Assembly (NCBI RefSeq): GCF_918741285.1
Contig: NZ_CAKKNC010000006.1
Location: 1-64,000 of the forward strand
Source: Sphingobium sp. CECT 9361
GTDB lineage: Bacteria > Pseudomonadota > Alphaproteobacteria > Sphingomonadales > Sphingomonadaceae
Length of the DNA stretch: 64,000 nt
Reading direction: 5' to 3'
Below, one piece after another: positions 16,675 to 24,865 of this stretch. The translations under genes were made by a program, and so were the position numbers. The notes beneath the pieces were generated by a model. That model had not been told where the DNA came from and did not search any database. It worked only from the letters and a program-made list of their open reading frames with translations. Each line of letters begins with the position of its first letter. Position 1 is the stretch's first letter.

Positions 16675-18015
16675 ATGATGAATTGGCCGCAATTGCATCC
16701 TTTGACGATAGACGGCCGCGACGCATCGCACCTGCGCGGCGATCCGATCACCGGGGACCGCTATACCTCCCGCGATTTCATGCAGCGCGAGTGGGACCAT
16801 ATGTGGACCCGCATCTGGCACGTCGCGGGCCGCACCGCTGAACTGGAAGAAGCTGGCGATTATATCGTCCACGACTTCATGAACGAGTCCGTCTTCTGCG
16901 TGAAGCAGGCGGACGGCAGCATCAAGGCATTCTACAATGCGTGCCGCCATCGCGGGATGCGGCTGGTCAATGACAGTGCGGCAGCGACGCAATTTCAATG
17001 CCCCTATCATGGCTGGATCTGGGGCCAGGACGGCGTGCTGGCCTATGCGCAGGACGCGCATGATTTCCCACAGGGCGATCCATGCGGCAAGCTGAAGCTC
17101 AAAGAACTGCGCTGCGATGTCTGGGGTGGGTTCGTCTGGTACACAATGGACGACAATGCGCCTGCGTTGCGCGACTATCTCTCGCCCATGCCAGAGGTAT
17201 ATAAAAATTATCCGATGGATACGGCGGTTCGGGTCTTCTGGATGAAGGTCGATCTCAACACCAACTGGAAATTCGCGACCGACAATTTCAGCGAAAGCTA
17301 TCACACGCGCACCGCCCATCCGCAGGTGCCGCCCTGGATCGATCAGGATGTCGATACCGCACGGCATGAAATGTACCCCAACGGCCATGGGCGAACGGTG
17401 CAACCCATGCGCCCCTCCCTAAGCGACCGGCTGCCCGAAGGCGCGCCGCATCCGTTCGATTATATATTGCGGCAGTGGGACATCGATCCGGACAGCTATC
17501 CCGATTACGAAACCAAGGCGATGCAGGGATGGCTCGACCTGAAAGCGGCCAAGCGGCGGCTGTGGAAGGATCGGGGCTATGTTCACTACGAGCATATGTC
17601 AGACGAGGAAATCACCGACAGCCCGCATACAGTGATGTTTCCCAACGTCACCATATCCTTCCTGCCCGACAATCTCATTTTCTTCCGCACCGAACCGCAT
17701 CCGACCGATCCGAACAAATGCACGTTCGATCTGTGGTGCATGGCCTTTCCGGTGGCGGGGCAGACCGTCGTGGAATCGATCATGGCCGGCCCGCAGCCTT
17801 TGCGGGAGGCGGAGATGGAGCATCGCGCATTCGACAACGGCCGGGGCGTTCCCGAAATCGAGGGGCAGATCGTCTATCAGGACATGATGCTGGCCGAGGG
17901 TCAGCAGCGCGGAATGCACTCGCGCGGTTATGATGACGCCTATCTGACCGGTCAGGAAACCCGTGTGCGCTTTTTCCACGAAGTGCTGAACGACTACCTC
18001 GAAGGACGTCGCTGA
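16675..18015 (+). CDS. Rieske non-heme iron aromatic ring-hydroxylating oxygenase, alpha subunit
   Basis: A 446-residue oxygenase. The Rieske [2Fe-2S] cluster is bound by CRHRG and CPYHGW (about residues 90-113). The mononuclear iron site is in DNFSESYHTRTAHP (about 203-216) with bridging Asp and two His. It should hydroxylate or demethylate an aromatic or cyclic substrate using electrons from a reductase. No ferredoxin, reductase or beta subunit gene is in the window, so electrons must come from elsewhere. Start 16675 has AGG nine bases upstream; a TTG three codons earlier and an ATG at 16678 are alternatives. A small hairpin (TCACCT/AGGTGA, 16639-16654) lies in the leader. Confidence 0.9.
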   Translation: MMNWPQLHPLTIDGRDASHLRGDPITGDRYTSRDFMQREWDHMWTRIWHVAGRTAELEEAGDYIVHDFMNESVFCVKQADGSIKAFYNACRHRGMRLVNDSAAATQFQCPYHGWIWGQDGVLAYAQDAHDFPQGDPCGKLKLKELRCDVWGGFVWYTMDDNAPALRDYLSPMPEVYKNYPMDTAVRVFWMKVDLNTNWKFATDNFSESYHTRTAHPQVPPWIDQDVDTARHEMYPNGHGRTVQPMRPSLSDRLPEGAPHPFDYILRQWDIDPDSYPDYETKAMQGWLDLKAAKRRLWKDRGYVHYEHMSDEEITDSPHTVMFPNVTISFLPDNLIFFRTEPHPTDPNKCTFDLWCMAFPVAGQTVVESIMAGPQPLREAEMEHRAFDNGRGVPEIEGQIVYQDMMLAEGQQRGMHSRGYDDAYLTGQETRVRFFHEVLNDYLEGRR

Positions 18016-18092
18016 AAGCGCCCACTGAATATCTCCGGCAAGCGCAACGATGCGTGCCGGCAAAACATAAACAACGATCAGGGAGATGGATT

Positions 18093-20387
18093 ATGACGCT
18101 TGCAGGAAATGTTGCGACAAAGAGCGGCGCGCTATTATCGACGATCTCAGCGATGGCGCTGAGCATAAGTGCCGCAGCAGCGCAGGAAGCGCCCGCTGAC
18201 CCGCAAGCGGCATCCGATCAGTCCAGCGGATTGCAGGATATCGTCGTCACGGCGCAGAAAAAGTCCGAAAACCTTCAGAGCGTGCCTATTTCCGTCACGG
18301 CCATCGGTGGCGAAAGTCTGAGCAACGCGCAAGTGACGTCGCTGCAGGCGCTGCAAGGCACGATCCCCAATGTGCAGATCGACAATTTCGCCAACACTCC
18401 TCAAACCGCCGTCTTCACCGTGCGCGGCATTGGCGTGATCGAGCCTGACCCCTATGCAGGCAACACCGTGTCCATCGTTGTCGACGGGATACCGCAGTTC
18501 TTCAGCATGGGTGCTTTGCTCGACCTGTACGACGTCGACCGCATCGAAGTGCTGCGCGGCCCGCAAGGCACACTGTTCGGGGCAAACACGACAGGCGGCG
18601 TCGTCAATGTCGTGACCAGTCAACCCACGGGCGAATTCGGCGGCTTCATAAAGGGCGCTCATGGCAATTATGACCGCTTCGATATCAGCGGGTCCATCGA
18701 GGCACCGCTGGTCAAGGACGTGCTATCCCTTAAGGTTGCGGGCATCCATACGCAGCGCAAGGGCTGGGTCACCAACGTCGTCGACGGGTCGGACATGGGC
18801 CACAAGAATCTGGACGCCGTGCGCGCCTATCTGCGCTTTACGCCGGGTCCGGACTTCGATGCGACACTGCAGGGCGAATATGTAAACGCGCGCAACGGCT
18901 CGCCGATCGTCATCAACGGCTCTTACCGTGGGGAAGCGATCTTCGAAGAGCCGGGCTTGAACGGGATGTACACCAGCCCGTGCATCAGCGGCGGGCAATG
19001 TCAGGCTCCGGAAAAATATCTCGGTGCCAATAACAGCGTTCCCGACATATCCAACATGGACACCTACAGCGGCGTCCTGACCATGAATTATCGCGATACG
19101 CCCATCGGCGATCTGACATCGATCACCGGCTACAAGCATTTCACCTTGCTGGAATTTACCGATCAGGATGGCACGCCCGCGTTCAAGAACGACACCCGCC
19201 GCCGCACCGAAGGGTGGCAGTTCAGTCAGGAATTACGGTCCAACATACAGGTCAACGATGCCATCGACCTGATGATCGGCGGCTTTTACCTCAAGACCCA
19301 CTACGACCATATTCAGGCCTATCGCCTGCAATTTGCGGCACCGGGACTGCTGCAGATAAATACGCAGGATCAGGACAATTATTCTCTGTCCGGCTTCGCG
19401 CAGACATATTGGCAGGTGACCGACCGACTGAAGTTACAGGCGGGTATAAGGTATTCGCATGAGAAGACCACCTCTGCGCCGACGCTGGAGACCAGCATCG
19501 GCAACCCTGCCGGTGCGAACTATACCAGTGACGGCAATTTCATCATCGGCGCGTTTACGACCGGCGGCACGAAAAGCTGGAACAATGTCGGGTGGAAGCT
19601 GGGCGCTGACTATGATCTGGGCCAGAACAAGCTCGTCTATGCAAGCTGGGCACGCGGTTTCAAATCGGGCGGCTTTACCGGACGTGTGGGTGTGCCGGCG
19701 GACGGTGCCAACCCTTTCAATCCTGAAACGGTCGATACATTCGAAGTCGGGTTGAAGGCCGACTTCCTGGATCGCCGTTTGCGGACCAACCTGTCGGTCT
19801 TCTACACCAATTATCGCGATCTTCAGGTGGCGCAGATCTATTTCGACCGGTCCACCAACACGCAGGGCAATCGTATCCTGAATGCGGGCAAGGCGGAGAT
19901 CAAAGGCTTCGAATTCGAAACGACTGCCGTCCCGGTGGAAGGCATGACATTGCGCGGATCGCTCGCTTATCTCGATGCCAAATATAAGCAGTTCGACTTC
20001 GCGGATGCCGTGTCCGGGCAGTTGCTCGATCTGTCAGGCTTTCGCCTGCAAAATGCGCCAAAGTGGAATGCTTCGTTCGGTGCCAACTTTGTCGTACCCG
20101 TCGGCAATGGTGCCGAGTTGGTGACCGATGTGAATTATGCCTACACAGCCAGCAAATATTATACCGCGATCCTCGACACGCCCCGGTCGAAGATACAGCC
20201 AACCCATGTCGTCGACGGCACGATAACCTACTACCCAGCCGGTCGTAGCTGGTCGTTGGGATTGTGGGCGAAGAACCTCCTCGACACCCGCTATCTTTCA
20301 ACGGTGTACGACTCCCCCGGCTATGGCGGCATTGCCGGCTATGCCCCGCCCCGCCAGTTTGGCGGCTCGGCCACGTTCAACTTCTGA
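18093..20387 (+). CDS. TonB-dependent outer-membrane receptor
   Basis: A 764-residue outer-membrane transporter. The first 30 residues are a signal peptide ending SAAAAQ. The plug follows with DIVVTAQKKSENLQSVPISVTA, a RGIGVIE motif, VDGIPQF and the family motif RIEVLRGPQGTLFGANTTGG. The barrel ends with the typical C-terminal aromatic FGGSATFNF. GGGAGA precedes the ATG. Placed between the Rieske oxygenase and the dehydrogenase, it probably imports the hydrophobic substrate of this cluster. No siderophore genes are nearby, so an iron role is less likely. Confidence 0.9.
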   Translation: MTLAGNVATKSGALLSTISAMALSISAAAAQEAPADPQAASDQSSGLQDIVVTAQKKSENLQSVPISVTAIGGESLSNAQVTSLQALQGTIPNVQIDNFANTPQTAVFTVRGIGVIEPDPYAGNTVSIVVDGIPQFFSMGALLDLYDVDRIEVLRGPQGTLFGANTTGGVVNVVTSQPTGEFGGFIKGAHGNYDRFDISGSIEAPLVKDVLSLKVAGIHTQRKGWVTNVVDGSDMGHKNLDAVRAYLRFTPGPDFDATLQGEYVNARNGSPIVINGSYRGEAIFEEPGLNGMYTSPCISGGQCQAPEKYLGANNSVPDISNMDTYSGVLTMNYRDTPIGDLTSITGYKHFTLLEFTDQDGTPAFKNDTRRRTEGWQFSQELRSNIQVNDAIDLMIGGFYLKTHYDHIQAYRLQFAAPGLLQINTQDQDNYSLSGFAQTYWQVTDRLKLQAGIRYSHEKTTSAPTLETSIGNPAGANYTSDGNFIIGAFTTGGTKSWNNVGWKLGADYDLGQNKLVYASWARGFKSGGFTGRVGVPADGANPFNPETVDTFEVGLKADFLDRRLRTNLSVFYTNYRDLQVAQIYFDRSTNTQGNRILNAGKAEIKGFEFETTAVPVEGMTLRGSLAYLDAKYKQFDFADAVSGQLLDLSGFRLQNAPKWNASFGANFVVPVGNGAELVTDVNYAYTASKYYTAILDTPRSKIQPTHVVDGTITYYPAGRSWSLGLWAKNLLDTRYLSTVYDSPGYGGIAGYAPPRQFGGSATFNF

Positions 20388-20398
20388 TCGGATATATG

Positions 20399-21145
20399 AT
20401 GGGTCGTGTCGAAGGAAAGGTTGCCCTGATAACGGGCGGCGCGTCGGGATTGGGAGCAGCCGACGCGCGGTTGCTGGCAGCCGAAGGCGCGAAGGTCGTC
20501 ATTACCGATGTACAGGGCGACATGGGCGCGGAAACTGCCGCGTCCATTCCCGGCGCGTTGTTCTTGCAGCATGACGTGCGGGACGAGCGCCAGTGGCGGG
20601 ACGTCGTTGCGAAAACGCTGGATCATTTCGGCAAGCTGGACGTGCTGGTCAACAACGCCGGTCTCGTGCGCTTTGGCACAGTCGAGGACGCCGAACTGGC
20701 GGATTTTCGGCTTCAGATGCAGGTGATGGTCGAAGGGTGTTTCCTCGGTTGCAAGACGGCCATTCCCCATATGACGAAGACTGGCAGCGGATCGATCATC
20801 AACGTCGCATCGATCGCGGCGCTCAAGGGGATCAGCAGTATTCCCGCCTATTCGGCGGCCAAGGCGGGGATCATCGCCATGACCCGCAGTATCGCGGTGC
20901 ATTGTCAGGAACAGCGGTATCGCATTCGCGTCAACGCGATTGCACCGGGCGCACATGATACCCCGATGACGCAGCAGGCACTTGCCCAGTTACCCGCCGA
21001 TGCAGCAGGTCTGGATCAGGTACATGCGCAAGGGCAAGGCCAGCCGGAAGATGTCGCGAACCTGGTCCTGTTCCTGGCCTCGGAGGAATCGCGTCAGATC
21101 ACAGGCACGCATATCGTCATCGACAATGGCGAGACGATGGGATGA
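20399..21145 (+). CDS. Short-chain dehydrogenase/reductase (SDR)
   Basis: A 248-residue classical SDR: cofactor motif TGGASGLG near the N-terminus, NNAG about residue 85, SIAALKG around the catalytic Ser, and YSAAKAG (catalytic Tyr/Lys about 150-155), with IVIDNGETMG at the end. An acid after beta-2 (ITDVQGD) favours NAD over NADP. It likely oxidises the alcohol made by, or downstream of, the Rieske oxygenase. Two adjacent ATGs (20396, 20399) are possible; the second begins the usual MGRVEGKVALITGG. It overlaps the next gene by four bases. Confidence 0.88.
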   Translation: MGRVEGKVALITGGASGLGAADARLLAAEGAKVVITDVQGDMGAETAASIPGALFLQHDVRDERQWRDVVAKTLDHFGKLDVLVNNAGLVRFGTVEDAELADFRLQMQVMVEGCFLGCKTAIPHMTKTGSGSIINVASIAALKGISSIPAYSAAKAGIIAMTRSIAVHCQEQRYRIRVNAIAPGAHDTPMTQQALAQLPADAAGLDQVHAQGQGQPEDVANLVLFLASEESRQITGTHIVIDNGETMG

Positions 21146-22248
21146 CCGGCACCCCCACCACCATTGCCCAGATTGCCGATATTCAGGCTATCGCACAACG
21201 CCTTGCCCAGCATAGCCGTGGCGTAGACCGCGCCGACGCAGCATTGCTGGCGGACTGCTATCATCCGGATGCAACGGTGGACTATCGCTTCTATGCCGGT
21301 CCGGCACAGGCGTTCGCGACGATCCTGACGGATGCCCAGCGGGGCCAACCTGTCACCCTGCATCGCACGGCGCAAATGTGGATCCGTCTCGATGGCGACA
21401 CCGCACGCTCCGAAAGCTACATCATGGCCTATGTGCAGGCGCCCGATAGTGACGGCGCGATGATGCAGCGGCTGGTGTGCGGACGCTATCTCGATCGGCA
21501 TGAACGACGCGATGCGCAGTGGAGACTGTCCCACCGCACCTATGTGCTCGATACCAATGCAAACTGGCCGGGGAGCTGGGAAGCGAGCGGGCTTTCTCCG
21601 TTAAGCGCGCATGTTCCGACAGGGGGTCAGGGATCCGCCGATACGGGCATCGCCCTGCTGGCGCTGGCCGCTGCACGGAACCGACAGGATGGATCAGGAA
21701 ACCACGACATGAACACGCAAACCGACACGGTATCGACGCAAGTGATCGACGAAGTCATTTCCCGGCAACAGATCGCCGATCTGACGATGGCCTATTGCCG
21801 TGGTGTCGACCGGGCGGACGTCGAGCTGCTGAAATCCATCTTCCATGATGACAGCACGGTTGTCAGCGGTGCCTTCAACGGCAACGGGCAAGAATTTGCG
21901 GGCGAAATTTGTCGTATCGTTGCGACAGTCTTCGAACAGACATTCCATTCCATCGCCAATCAGTGGATCGACGTGGCCGGTGACAGCGCCGTTGCGGAGA
22001 CCTATGTCATCGCCGTTGCTTCGACATCGGGTGCCGATGCGGACAAGACCGAAACATTGACCGGCGGACGCTATATAGACCGTTTCACCCGTCGCGAGGG
22101 CATCTGGAAATTTGCCGAGCGCAGCTTCGTTTGCGACTGGACGCGGACCGACAAGAGCACGCGCCAGATGGACAGCGGCATGTACGCCCCGCTGGATTTG
22201 CAAGGAAGTCAGGGGCGCACGGACCCGATTTATCGATTCTGGAACTGA
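21142..22248 (+). CDS. Tandem SnoaL-like protein (two NTF2-fold domains fused)
   Basis: A 368-residue protein holding two similar cone-shaped SnoaL_4-type domains. Domain 1 (about residues 8-150) has HSRGVDRADAALLADCYHPD; domain 2 (about 200-345) has CRGVDRADVELLKSIFHDD. The repeated RGVDRAD and GGRYxDRxxRR blocks show the internal duplication. Single-domain relatives are about 150-170 residues. An in-frame ATG at 21709 with AGGA eight bases upstream lies right before domain 2, so the fused gene may also yield the second domain alone. SnoaL-like proteins can be isomerases, dehydratases or hydroxylase partners, and the exact reaction is unknown. ATGA overlap couples it to the SDR. Confidence 0.78.
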   Translation: MTGTPTTIAQIADIQAIAQRLAQHSRGVDRADAALLADCYHPDATVDYRFYAGPAQAFATILTDAQRGQPVTLHRTAQMWIRLDGDTARSESYIMAYVQAPDSDGAMMQRLVCGRYLDRHERRDAQWRLSHRTYVLDTNANWPGSWEASGLSPLSAHVPTGGQGSADTGIALLALAAARNRQDGSGNHDMNTQTDTVSTQVIDEVISRQQIADLTMAYCRGVDRADVELLKSIFHDDSTVVSGAFNGNGQEFAGEICRIVATVFEQTFHSIANQWIDVAGDSAVAETYVIAVASTSGADADKTETLTGGRYIDRFTRREGIWKFAERSFVCDWTRTDKSTRQMDSGMYAPLDLQGSQGRTDPIYRFWN

Positions 22249-22389
22249 GCGCTCCAGGCACAGCATAGGGCACACTGCCTGTAGCGGAATATCGGCTAAC
22301 ACACCGATTTGTCTCGACAAAGCCAGTGGCGGACTGCAATCTTCTCTGTTCAGCAGTATTGCCCAATCCATTCCGATCCAGGAGCACCC

Positions 22390-24195
22390 ATGCATCGTCG
22401 TGAATTTCTCGCATCCGTCAGTGTAGCAACCGTCGTTGCCGCTGTGCCGCATTTCGCGAAAGCCGCTAGCGGCCTGCGCGATGCCGATTTGCGCGCGATG
22501 TTGGACCAGTTCTTCTACGCCCGTCTGGAAGATAATCCTGAGCAGGCAACGTCTTTGGGGCTGGATGTCGGCCCTCGTGCCGGGTTGAAGGCGAAGCTGG
22601 GTGACGCCTCCCGTGCAGGCCAGCAGCGCCAGTTCATCCGTGCGAAACAGGAGCTGGCCGCGCTCCGATCGATCCCCCGCGACGCGCTCGGCGATGCAGC
22701 GAAGCTCGATTACGACATTGTCGAATATAGTCTGGAGCGCGTGCAGGCCGGTGAGCGCTATGATTTCGGTGCAAGCGCCGGTCGTTTTGCGCCTTATGTG
22801 CTGACACAATTGACGGGCGGTTATCGCGACGTACCGGACTTTCTGTCCAACCAGCATCGCGTGGCAAATGCCAGCGATGCCGATGCCTATGTTCAGCGAG
22901 TGGAGGCATTTGCAGGCGTCATAGATGCGGAGACCGAGCGACAGCGCCAGGATACCGCTAAGGGCGTGTTCGCCCCCGATTATATTCTCGACACGACGCT
23001 GAAGCAGATCGCTGCGGTGCGGGACAAGGCACCCGAAGCGACTGGACCGGCGACCGATCTGGCCGCGAAACTTCAAACGGCGCAACTGCCGCCCGAGCGC
23101 GCACAGACAGTTGCGCGCCTGATGCGCGAGCAAGTGTTCCCGGCCCTCGATCGGCAGCGCGCATTGGTCGCCGAACTGCGCGGAAAGGCCGTGCATGATG
23201 CAGGCGTGTGGCGGCTTCCGGACGGCGATGCCTATTATGCCGCTGCAGCAAGCGCGGCCACGACCACCGATATGACCGGGGATGAGATTCATAAGCTTGG
23301 GCTTGCACAAGTGGCCGAAATCGGCGCGCGGCTGGATGGCCTGCTCAAGACGCAAGGCCTGACCACCGGCAGCGTTGGCGATCGGCTGGTGGCGATGAAC
23401 AAGCGGCCCGATCAACTCTATCCGAATACCGATCCGGGCCGGGAAGCTCTGCTGGAGCAACTACGCGCGCAGGTGGCGGCAATGACGAAGCGTCTACCCG
23501 AACAGTTTGCGGTGCTGCCCAAGGCGCCGGTCGAAGTGCGGCGGGTGCCCGAAGCGATCCAGGCAGGCGCGCCCGGCGGCTATTATCAGTCCGCCTCACT
23601 CGACGGGACACGGCCTGCGATCTATTTCATCAATCTGCGCGACACGTTCGACAGGCCCAAATTCGGCTTGGCGACATTGAGCTATCATGAAGGCGTGCCG
23701 GGCCACCATCTGCAAGTCATGTCTGCGCTGGAGAGCAGCGAGATACCGCTGATCCGGCGCCGTGGGTTCTACTCCGGCTATTCCGAAGGCTGGGCGCTTT
23801 ATTCCGAACAGCTCGCTGACGAAATGGGCATGTACGATGGCGATCCGCTGGGTCAGATCGGCTACCTGCAATCCTTACTGTTCCGGGCAACGCGGCTCGT
23901 GGTCGATTCCGGCATGCATGTGAAGCGGTGGAGCCGGGAAAAGGCGACCGACTATCTGATCGCCACCACGGGCATCGCGCGCGGGCGCAGCCAGGGCGAA
24001 ATCGACCGATATACCGTTTGGCCCGGCCAGGCCTGCAGCTACAAAATCGGCCATACGGTATGGACGGAGCTACGCGACGAAGCCAAGCGCAAGGCAGGAA
24101 AACGCTGGGACCCCAAAGCATTCCACAGCGTCCTCACCTTGGGTGCGATGCCGCTGACCGTATTACAGAAGGTTGCGCGCGAACGAATGGCGTGA
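22390..24195 (+). CDS. DUF885 family metal-dependent hydrolase with Tat signal
   Basis: A 601-residue exported protein. MHRREFLASVSVATVVAA is a Tat-type signal (RREFL) ending near AKA at residue 25. The catalytic region SYHEGVPGHHLQ (about 432-443) followed by GYSEGWALYSEQLADEMG has the zinc-peptidase-like HE and later Glu pattern of the DUF885 family. The family includes putative peptidases and amidases. AGGAG precedes the ATG by about six bases. It follows the catabolic genes in the same direction after a 141-base gap, so it might cut a conjugate of the substrate in the periplasm, but co-transcription is not certain. Confidence 0.8.
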   Translation: MHRREFLASVSVATVVAAVPHFAKAASGLRDADLRAMLDQFFYARLEDNPEQATSLGLDVGPRAGLKAKLGDASRAGQQRQFIRAKQELAALRSIPRDALGDAAKLDYDIVEYSLERVQAGERYDFGASAGRFAPYVLTQLTGGYRDVPDFLSNQHRVANASDADAYVQRVEAFAGVIDAETERQRQDTAKGVFAPDYILDTTLKQIAAVRDKAPEATGPATDLAAKLQTAQLPPERAQTVARLMREQVFPALDRQRALVAELRGKAVHDAGVWRLPDGDAYYAAAASAATTTDMTGDEIHKLGLAQVAEIGARLDGLLKTQGLTTGSVGDRLVAMNKRPDQLYPNTDPGREALLEQLRAQVAAMTKRLPEQFAVLPKAPVEVRRVPEAIQAGAPGGYYQSASLDGTRPAIYFINLRDTFDRPKFGLATLSYHEGVPGHHLQVMSALESSEIPLIRRRGFYSGYSEGWALYSEQLADEMGMYDGDPLGQIGYLQSLLFRATRLVVDSGMHVKRWSREKATDYLIATTGIARGRSQGEIDRYTVWPGQACSYKIGHTVWTELRDEAKRKAGKRWDPKAFHSVLTLGAMPLTVLQKVARERMA

Positions 24196-24224
24196 GCCGC
24201 ACCGGCGTCATTGGATAATAGGGT

Positions 24225-24369
24225 TTACGTCTTCGCACGCCCACGGATCGCTAGCGCGATCAGCCGGTCCTTGCTTTGGAAAGCTTTGCGAAGCGTGCGC
24301 TGTTCCACATCAGCGCTCCGGCATAGCGTACGGACGTCTGAACCCCTCGATGCCCGCCTCCGCAATCAT
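24225..24369 (-). pseudogene. Remnant of a TetR-family regulator (helix-turn-helix part)
   Basis: Read on the minus strand, codons from 24369 give MIAEAGIEGFRRPYAMPER and then stop at 24310. Shifting frame at about 24314 continues ADVEQRTLRKAFQSKDRLIA and runs to a stop at 24225. Joined, this is the classic TetR helix-turn-helix with FQSKDRLIALAIR at its end. The ligand domain is missing and the frame is broken, so this is a decayed fragment. Confidence 0.6.
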
Positions 24370-24378
24370 GCACCAGCT

Positions 24379-24447
24379 TCAGTCAAACAGCGCGGTAAAG
24401 CCATGGTCCACTGGCACATTAATCGTCGCGGCGGCAAGGATAGTCGA
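24379..24447 (-). pseudogene. Possible C-terminal scrap of a short-chain dehydrogenase
   Basis: The minus strand encodes ILAAATINVPVDHGFTALFD followed by a stop. The NVPVDHGFTA ending resembles the C-terminus of SDR enzymes (xTINVDGGFTA). Nothing upstream in frame looks like the rest of an SDR. The match is short and could be chance. Confidence 0.35.
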
Positions 24448-24581
24448 TTGCGGTGACGACCGCTGCCCCCAACATTGCCGTCGTTCGCAGCGCAAAAGCC
24501 GCCGACAGTATCTGCCATACATTCGGGTTCGGTCTGTGGGGGTGTGGATGATAGGAAGGGGCGTTTTCGGAATCGCGGCTC

Positions 24582-24608
24582 CCGGACACTATAAGCCGGA
24601 CACTATAA
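24582..24608. repeat. Two-copy 14-base tandem repeat
   Basis: CCGGACACTATAA occurs at 24582-24594 and again at 24596-24608. This might be the scar of a mobile element or a pair of regulator sites. No larger element surrounds it. Confidence 0.5.
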
Positions 24609-24746
24609 AATAGTGGATTTGCGCTGCCATTCCATAACCGGAGGGGCAAACAGTCGTCGTAGCTTGTATGGGACCGCTGCTGCCAGCATAACACCGCAGA
24701 GATTGTGAAACATAATTAGCTTTATAGGCATGCCCAAGGTCTGGCA

Positions 24747-24776
24747 TTGGCATAAACGAATAACGCGAATTATTAT
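24747..24776 (+). promoter_or_regulatory. Sigma-70-like promoter for the TIR cassette
   Basis: TTGGCA at 24747-24752 and TATTAT at 24771-24776 are separated by 18 bases, each matching five of six consensus positions. A start site near 24783 would give a leader of about 80 bases before the ATG at 24866. AATAA and TTATT repeat as a small dyad across the -10 box. Confidence 0.5.
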
Positions 24777-24865
24777 ATTTCATAGACAGCCTTCGCGGGC
24801 GTCATAATCGCGCTTGGGAAACATATGTGCAAGTTTGCGGTGTTGTCCTTATGAACAGGGTATCG

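Larger units (their letters stand above)
24196..24865. other. Gene-free stretch with decayed genes and the TIR-cassette promoter
   Basis: No intact gene is visible. From left to right it contains a minus-strand TetR remnant (24225-24369), a possible SDR C-terminal scrap (24379-24447), a 14-base tandem repeat (24582-24608), an AT-rich segment from about 24690, and a good promoter (24747-24776) reading into the TIR gene. The composition shift after 24600 suggests a junction between older and newer DNA. Confidence 0.6.

Noticed and set aside
21694..23460. 588-residue minus-strand open frame
   Set aside because: It lies opposite the SnoaL-like and DUF885 genes and spans the gap between them; long open antisense frames are common in this GC range and it shows no domain.
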